A stretch of DNA of 28,834 nt from an uncultured Erysipelotrichaceae bacterium. GTDB lineage: Bacteria; Bacillota_I; Bacilli_A; RF39; UBA660. The notes under the pieces were generated by a model. That model saw only the letters and a program-made list of their open reading frames with translations. It had not been told where the DNA came from and ran no database searches. The DNA lies in contig CACWLI010000016.1 in NCBI GenBank assembly GCA_902761685.1, positions 1 to 28,834 of the forward strand. Reading direction: 5' to 3'. Position numbers and translations under genes: made by a program. Of the stretch, positions 25,091 to 28,834 are shown piece after piece. How positions within the stretch are numbered: the first letter of the stretch is position 1; each line of letters starts with the position of its first letter.

Positions 25091-25822
25091 TTATTTAAAA
25101 GATTCATATCCTTCTTCTTCTATTTTCCTAGCAAGAGAAGCATCAGAAGTATGTACTATTTTTCCATCTACTAATACATGAACATAATCTACATTTAATC
25201 CTTTTAATATTTTAGTACCATGAGTAATAATTAACACTGCATTATCATTATTAGCAAACATTTTAATTCCCTTTGATACTGTTTTAATAGCATCAACATC
25301 AAGTCCACTATCAGTTTCATCTAAAATTGCAAGTTTAGGTTTTAAAGTTAACATTTGTAATATTTCATTTTTCTTTTTTTCTCCACCAGAAAAGCCAACA
25401 TTTAAATTTCTATTAATATAAGTTTCTTTAAAATTTAATTCTTTCATATTATTAGAAACCTCATCTTTAAATTCAAAATAATTAACTACTTCACCTGTCA
25501 TTTTATTTTTAGCAGTTCTTAAAAAATTCATAACAGATATTCCGGGAATCTCTTCTGGAGTTTGAAAACCCATAAATATTCCACGTCTTGCTATTTCATC
25601 AGTTTTTAGATTATTTATTTTTTCACCTTCAAAAAATATATCTCCTGAGATTATTTCATATTCTGGATTATTTAATATTACATTAGCAAGTGTACTTTTA
25701 CCTGCTCCATTTGGTCCCATAATAACATGAACTTCACCTTTATTAATTGTTAAATTTAATCCTTTTAAAATCTCTTTATCATTAACTTTTGTATATAAAT
25801 CTTTTATTTCTAATAATTTCAT
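25091..25822 (-). CDS. sufC: SufC ATPase of the SUF system
   Basis: 243 residues of ABC ATPase type: Walker A GPNGAGKS near residue 37, signature NVGFSGGEKKKNEIL, Walker B LAILDETDSGLD and the switch histidine in LIITHG. This SufC-specific signature distinguishes it from transporter ATPases. It drives conformational change of SufBD. It begins 2 bases after the stop of the regulator gene, so translation is probably coupled. Confidence 0.96.
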   Translation of the reverse strand: MKLLEIKDLYTKVNDKEILKGLNLTINKGEVHVIMGPNGAGKSTLANVILNNPEYEIISGDIFFEGEKINNLKTDEIARRGIFMGFQTPEEIPGISVMNFLRTAKNKMTGEVVNYFEFKDEVSNNMKELNFKETYINRNLNVGFSGGEKKKNEILQMLTLKPKLAILDETDSGLDVDAIKTVSKGIKMFANNDNAVLIITHGTKILKGLNVDYVHVLVDGKIVHTSDASLARKIEEEGYESFK

Positions 25823-25824
25823 TA

Positions 25825-26277
25825 TTAAACACCATCCTTACTTCTTGTAATAACACATTCTCTACATTTTTCACTTTTAAAATTAAAATTGCATTTTAAT
25901 TTATTTAATCCAAGTTTTACATAAACATAGTTTGTAATACTTTCTAGTGTATCATTACTAATAACACCTTTTATCTTCGCAGCGTCCTCATTTAGATAAT
26001 CATTATTAATACCAATAACTTCACTTAACAAAAGATAAATTATATCATCTTCTTCTAATATTTTTTGAGCTCTTTCTATTCCTAAATTTGTTAATTCTAT
26101 TTTTCCATAAGACTCATAAATGATAAAACCTTCTTTTGATAAAATATTTAATTGTTTAGTAACACTTGGTTTACTACAATTCATTTTATTGGCAATATCC
26201 GTAACACGAATTTCACCTTTATTTTTATTTAAAATATACATTGTTTTTAAGTATTCATCTGTTCTTTTTGTTATCAT
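25825..26277 (-). CDS. DtxR/MntR-type regulator of the suf operon with lost metal ligands and clustered cysteines
   Basis: 150 residues from the ATG at 26277 (GAGGTGG upstream; earlier starts lie in the operator region). The winged helix (TDIANKMNCSKPSVTKQLNILSK) and the dimerisation helix (EDDIIYLLLSEVIGI) align with MntR. In alignment with B. subtilis MntR the metal ligands change: Asp8 to Glu8, Glu11 to Lys11, His77 to Asp77, Glu99/Glu102/His103 to Ala/Lys/Gly. In their place are Cys129, Cys138 and Cys141 (CRECV) near the C-terminus, plus Cys34 in the DNA-binding helix. It is first in the suf operon and next to a palindromic site, so it likely controls its own operon. I infer Fe-S or redox sensing; this is untested. 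Confidence 0.75.
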   Translation of the reverse strand: MITKRTDEYLKTMYILNKNKGEIRVTDIANKMNCSKPSVTKQLNILSKEGFIIYESYGKIELTNLGIERAQKILEEDDIIYLLLSEVIGINNDYLNEDAAKIKGVISNDTLESITNYVYVKLGLNKLKCNFNFKSEKCRECVITRSKDGV

Positions 26278-26289
26278 ATCCACCTCAAA

Positions 26290-26305
26290 GTTAACCACAG
26301 TTAAC
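26290..26305. promoter_or_regulatory. Candidate operator of the suf operon
   Basis: GTTAAC-CACA-GTTAAC, two copies of a palindromic hexamer, directly adjoining the -10 and covering the expected transcription start. The location fits repression by the first gene of the operon. Confidence 0.6.
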
Positions 26306-26334
26306 ATTTTACTCTATGATATATATAAAGTCAA
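26306..26334 (-). promoter_or_regulatory. Promoter of the suf operon
   Basis: Minus strand TTGACT, 17 bases, TAAAAT. The candidate operator starts immediately after the -10. Confidence 0.8.
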
Positions 26335-26359
26335 TAAAAAAGCGCCTTTATAAGACGCT
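26335..26359 (-). terminator. Terminator of the DUF4870-like gene
   Basis: 8-bp stem with one G-U pair (26341-26348 with 26352-26359), ATA loop, then six T on the minus strand. The stop codon overlaps the stem, and the -35 of the suf promoter begins at once after the T-run. Confidence 0.85.
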
Positions 26360-26858
26360 ATTTTAATAATTTAATATTGCCAATAATTGGTAATTCTTTT
26401 GACTTATCTTCAGAAGTACTAATAACACCAAATAATGATAATAAAATTGATATAATAAATAGAATACTTGTTATAAAGTATACAAAACCAGGAACACTAT
26501 CACTATATCCATCATTAGTTTTAAATAATGAATTTAGTATAATTGTAATAATTATTGATATACTCCATACACATGTTATTATTAATCCTTGATTAACATG
26601 AAATTTCAAATAATTATTATTTAGTTTATTCTTATTTAACAAGAAAAACAACGAAACAAAAGGAGCATAACATAAAACTGCTGAGGCTTTATCTGCTTTC
26701 ATATTTTCAACTGTATATTCATAACTGTGATCTTTTGTATTTACAAATCCTTCTACGGCATTTATCGCTTTATCACTAAAATCTTTATTTGTATTATCCA
26801 CAACTGTAACTTGTGGCTTATCAGGCATTTCCATTTCTTTTAACTCTTCATTATTCAT
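26358..26858 (-). CDS. DUF4870-like three-span membrane protein
   Basis: 166 residues. An acidic cytoplasmic head (about 1-55), then hydrophobic segments near 60-75, 90-110 and 125-145. The pattern AVLCYAPFVSLFFLL, LKFHVNQGLIITCV and ELPIIGNIKLLK is that of the DUF4870/Tic20-like family, found in many Bacillota with no settled function. Its promoter region faces the tRNA-Leu promoter. Confidence 0.7.
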   Translation of the reverse strand: MNNEELKEMEMPDKPQVTVVDNTNKDFSDKAINAVEGFVNTKDHSYEYTVENMKADKASAVLCYAPFVSLFFLLNKNKLNNNYLKFHVNQGLIITCVWSISIIITIILNSLFKTNDGYSDSVPGFVYFITSILFIISILLSLFGVISTSEDKSKELPIIGNIKLLK

Positions 26859-26896
26859 ATTATCACCTACTATGTAATAATTATATCAAAATAATA

Positions 26897-26926
26897 TTAA
26901 CATTAACAATATTTTTATGATATAAT
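26897..26926 (+). promoter_or_regulatory. Promoter of tRNA-Leu
   Basis: TTAACA, 18 bases, TATAAT preceded by TGA (extended -10), ending 11 bases before the tRNA. Confidence 0.7.
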
Positions 26927-26937
26927 TATTAAGTAAT

Positions 26938-27024
26938 GCAAGTGTGGCGGAACTGGTAGACGCATCAGACTCAAAATCTGACGGTAGTAATACCTTGAGG
27001 GTTCGATTCCCTTCTCTTGCACCA
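26938..27024 (+). tRNA. tRNA-Leu (anticodon CAA), CCA encoded
   Basis: 87 bases: acceptor GCAAGTG with CTCTTGC, GGCGGAACTGGTAGACGC D-arm, anticodon stem TCAGA/TCTGA with loop CTCAAAA (anticodon CAA, reads UUG), a long variable arm as in Leu tRNAs, TTCGATT T-loop, discriminator A and encoded CCA. Position 6-67 of the acceptor stem is a U-U mismatch. Single gene with its own promoter and terminator. Confidence 0.95.
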
Positions 27025-27035
27025 TTAAATAATAT

Positions 27036-27060
27036 ACAATCTAACAAGATTGTTTTTATT
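27036..27060 (+). terminator. Terminator of tRNA-Leu
   Basis: 7-bp ACAATCT/AGATTGT stem with AACA loop (27036-27042 with 27047-27053) and a T-run. Confidence 0.8.
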
Positions 27061-27079
27061 TTGCTTATTATGCTATAAT
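27050..27079 (+). promoter_or_regulatory. Promoter of the CheD-like gene
   Basis: TTGTTT, 18 bases, TATAAT preceded by TGC (extended -10). The predicted start site at about 27086 rules out a translation start at 27084. Confidence 0.65.
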
Positions 27080-27095
27080 ATTAATGGTGAATAAT

Positions 27096-27689
27096 ATGGA
27101 TGATAGAGATTTTTTTATAAAAAAATATGAGCCAGAGATTAATAATGAAATAAATAATATAAATGAATATAATGATGAATTTCATATAAGTACATATCAA
27201 GGGCAAAATGATAGTTATAGATTAAATCTAGAAAAAAAATCTAAAATTGCTCATATGGGAGAAATCGTCGTTTCAGATGAAACTCATAGTATATTAGGGA
27301 CTACTGCATTAGATACATGTTATGGAATTATTTTTTATGATAGATCTAATAAATTTGGTATAGTTGCTCATGCCTCTCCATCAACAAAAGTTGAAACACT
27401 AAAAGAAATGATAAAATTATTAGGTCCTGAAAATAGAACAATTGAATATTCAATAATTTCAGGATATCGAAATGTAGAAAATAAAGATTATGATGGATAT
27501 AATGATTTGATTTATTATTTAAAGGTGTATGCACCAGAAAATATTAGATTTGTTCCATTTAAAACTTCAATAGATATCAAAAAATGTGAAAATGTATATG
27601 CATATGAATTTGCATTTGATGTAGAAAATTCAAAAAGTGTTACAAATAGCTTATTTGAAAGTTCAACAAATTCACTAAGAATGATGTAA
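27096..27689 (+). CDS. CheD-like protein with intact Thr-Cys-His triad
   Basis: 197 residues from the ATG at 27096, which has GGTGA 5 bases upstream and lies just after the predicted transcription start. Residues 54-95 (MGEIVVSDE, LGTTALDTCYGIIFYD, FGIVAHASPS) follow the CheD deamidase pattern (GEy, TLGLGSCVxVxLYD, GGxxHxxLP). Thr69, Cys75 and His92 are spaced +6 and +17, the same as Thr21-Cys27-His44 of Thermotoga CheD. CheD deamidates glutamines in chemoreceptors; no chemotaxis gene is near, so the substrate is unknown. The first 50 residues are polar and probably flexible. A distant member of the CheD/CNF/YfiH-type fold is also possible. Confidence 0.6.
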   Translation: MDDRDFFIKKYEPEINNEINNINEYNDEFHISTYQGQNDSYRLNLEKKSKIAHMGEIVVSDETHSILGTTALDTCYGIIFYDRSNKFGIVAHASPSTKVETLKEMIKLLGPENRTIEYSIISGYRNVENKDYDGYNDLIYYLKVYAPENIRFVPFKTSIDIKKCENVYAYEFAFDVENSKSVTNSLFESSTNSLRMM

Positions 27690-27716
27690 AAAAACCAAAA
27701 AAATATTTGGTTTTTT
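27689..27716 (+). terminator. Terminator of the CheD-like gene
   Basis: 11-bp AAAAAACCAAA/TTTGGTTTTTT stem (27689-27699 with 27706-27716), six-base loop. Confidence 0.85.
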
Positions 27717-27718
27717 AA

Positions 27719-27747
27719 TTGACTTTTAAATCATACAAATATAAAAT
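27719..27747 (+). promoter_or_regulatory. Promoter of the PH-domain membrane protein gene
   Basis: TTGACT, 17 bases, TAAAAT, identical in both hexamers and spacing to the suf promoter. A TATAAT also occurs at 27753. Confidence 0.7.
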
Positions 27748-27781
27748 AAAACTATAATTAATTAGAAGGGAGTGCGTTTTG

Positions 27782-28717
27782 ATGAGCGAAGAAGTTCAAA
27801 AAGAAAATAAGAAAGGAGAAGAAAAAGAAGTAAAAACTCATGAATCTAAGAAAAAAGAAGCATTAGTTACATGTAGAGTCTTATTTATATCTGTTTTAGA
27901 TAAAATATATCTTGTAGTTTTAGGTTTAATGTTAATCAGCACTTTATATTCTACATTTAGTGGTAGATTATCTAGTATGGATTATGGTTTTTTTAGAAGA
28001 GTTCTTGGATTAATTATTTCATTAATAGTATTTGCTATAGTATACTTATTCTTTAACTGGTTATATAGATGTGTTGCTAAAACAATGCTTTGTGTAACAG
28101 AAAAAGAAATATATAAAGAAAAATATCTTCCATTTAAAAGATCTGAAATAACTATTCCACTAAACAAAGTTACTTCAATAAGTACATTTAATGCTTTTTG
28201 GATATTTAGAAGTGTTATTATTTGTCAATATGGTAAAGTTCCAATGATATTCTTTACTTGGAATAATAAAGAATTCAAAGATAAAGTAACTGAATTAATT
28301 GCTGATAGAAAAGTTGAAATTAAAAATGAATATGAAGAAAAGAATCTTATTAATAACAATAAAATATTTATTTATATAGCATGTGCTATTGTTGCTATCA
28401 CATTATTAGTAGGAATTGTAAGATTCTTTAGTTATATTTTCAGTGATGCTAAAAAAGTACCTGGCACATATCAAAATGATGACATCAAACTTGTTCTTTT
28501 AAAAGATGGTTCATGTGAAATGACTCAAAAGAATTTAAATATAACTTCTTGTGATTGGAATTATTATGAAGAAAGTCAAAAAGTAAATGTATCTTACCGT
28601 TATGAATATACTTCTTATTATGGATATACATCAACAGCATATAATCATTTATCTTTAGACTTTAATCGTAAAGATAAAACATTAACATCTGATAACATTA
28701 CATTAAAAAAGAAATAA
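27782..28717 (+). CDS. Membrane protein with bacterial PH domain and extracytoplasmic C-terminal domain
   Basis: 311 residues from the ATG at 27782 (GGGAGTG 7 bases upstream). A Lys/Glu-rich cytoplasmic head (1-35), two membrane helices (about 38-60 and 75-100), then a bPH_2-type domain (LCVTEKEIYKEKYLPF, EITIPLNKVTSISTF, FTWNNKEFKDKVTELI), a third membrane helix (about 195-220) and an all-beta extracytoplasmic module of about 80 residues (VPGTYQNDDIKLVLLKDGS) ending in a Tyr-rich strand region. bPH domains often mediate oligomerisation; no specific role can be assigned. Confidence 0.75.
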   Translation: MSEEVQKENKKGEEKEVKTHESKKKEALVTCRVLFISVLDKIYLVVLGLMLISTLYSTFSGRLSSMDYGFFRRVLGLIISLIVFAIVYLFFNWLYRCVAKTMLCVTEKEIYKEKYLPFKRSEITIPLNKVTSISTFNAFWIFRSVIICQYGKVPMIFFTWNNKEFKDKVTELIADRKVEIKNEYEEKNLINNNKIFIYIACAIVAITLLVGIVRFFSYIFSDAKKVPGTYQNDDIKLVLLKDGSCEMTQKNLNITSCDWNYYEESQKVNVSYRYEYTSYYGYTSTAYNHLSLDFNRKDKTLTSDNITLKKK

Positions 28718-28737
28718 AATAAAAACATTAGATTTAA

Positions 28738-28834
28738 TGATGTGAACCCCAAATGGTAGACATCATAAAAAAGACAGTAATTAAAAAGAGAAAAGTTATT
28801 TTTCTCTTTTTGTGTAAGTTTTTCTCTTTTTCTT
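28738..28834. mobile_element. Possible terminal end of an IS3-family (IS150-like) element, running off the window
   Basis: TGATGTGAACCCCAAATGG followed by TAGACATCA resembles IS150-type ends (TGTAGTGAACCCCAAAAGTTGGACA). TGATGT and ACATCA also form an inverted repeat. No transposase reading frame is visible before the edge, so the call rests on the end sequence alone. Confidence 0.3.
28783..28812 (+). terminator. Terminator-like hairpin at the right edge
   Basis: 12-bp AAAAAGAGAAAA/TTTTCTCTTTTT stem (28783-28794 with 28800-28811) with a five-base loop. Probably ends transcription of the PH-domain gene, or belongs to the possible IS end. It resembles the terminator at 16332. Confidence 0.6.

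Noticed and set aside
27084..27095. Earlier start of the CheD-like gene at 27084
   Set aside because: It would lie at or before the predicted transcription start; the ATG at 27096 has a GGTGA at proper distance.

Overview
The window is strongly AT-rich, gene-dense chromosomal DNA from a low-GC Bacillota. The rimP-nusA-ylxR-infB-rbfA order, the SUF system with a U-type scaffold, strong AGGAGG ribosome binding sites, PrsA, WXG100 proteins and YjcZ-like micropeptides point to Bacilli. The short RimP and many poorly conserved genes would fit an uncultured, genome-reduced gut lineage near the Mollicutes or Erysipelotrichia. That placement is inference. TGA ends infB and sufD and TGG encodes Trp, so code 11 applies. 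Most promoters read as TTGACA/TATAAT with 16-18 base spacers, often with a TGn extended -10.

Layout: 1-2.7 kb holds a type VII secretion-like minus-strand cluster: a pair of WXG100-like proteins, then a large protein with a hydrolase-like domain, a Lys-Asp-Pro repeat stalk and a C-terminal membrane segment, then the start of another gene. 2.8-7.0 kb is the translation/transcription operon. 7.0-14.9 kb is the least familiar part: an unknown protein, an orphan HPt protein, a ClpB-D1-like AAA+ protein, an ATP-grasp-like protein, a ClpX-like AAA+ protein with a new N-terminal domain, a degenerate polysaccharide deacetylase and an M3-type metallopeptidase. 15-20.9 kb holds serS, two small YjcZ-like membrane peptides, prsA, recX, a CofE-like ligase and an unusual sigma-70 factor. 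20.9-26.3 kb is a suf operon (regulator-sufC-sufB-sufD-sufS-sufU). 26.3-28.8 kb holds a DUF4870-like membrane protein, tRNA-Leu(CAA), a CheD-like protein, a bacterial PH-domain membrane protein and possibly the tip of an IS3-family element.

The points most worth a second look are these. A DtxR/MntR-type regulator heads the suf operon; it has lost the usual metal ligands, carries clustered cysteines, and has a palindromic site at its own promoter, so it may sense Fe-S status. A sigma factor has its region 2.4 rewritten to tyrosines while region 4 is intact. Two nearby AAA+ unfoldase-like proteins have unrelated large N-terminal domains, and one keeps a ClpP-docking-like LGF loop. A CheD-like protein keeps the exact Thr-Cys-His spacing although no chemotaxis genes are near.

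No stretch over 300 bases is without a gene. The longest gaps (8197-8307, 11232-11346, 16581-16703, 26859-26937, 28718-28834) hold promoters, terminators or the possible IS end. Many stop codons lie inside the terminator stem that follows them.
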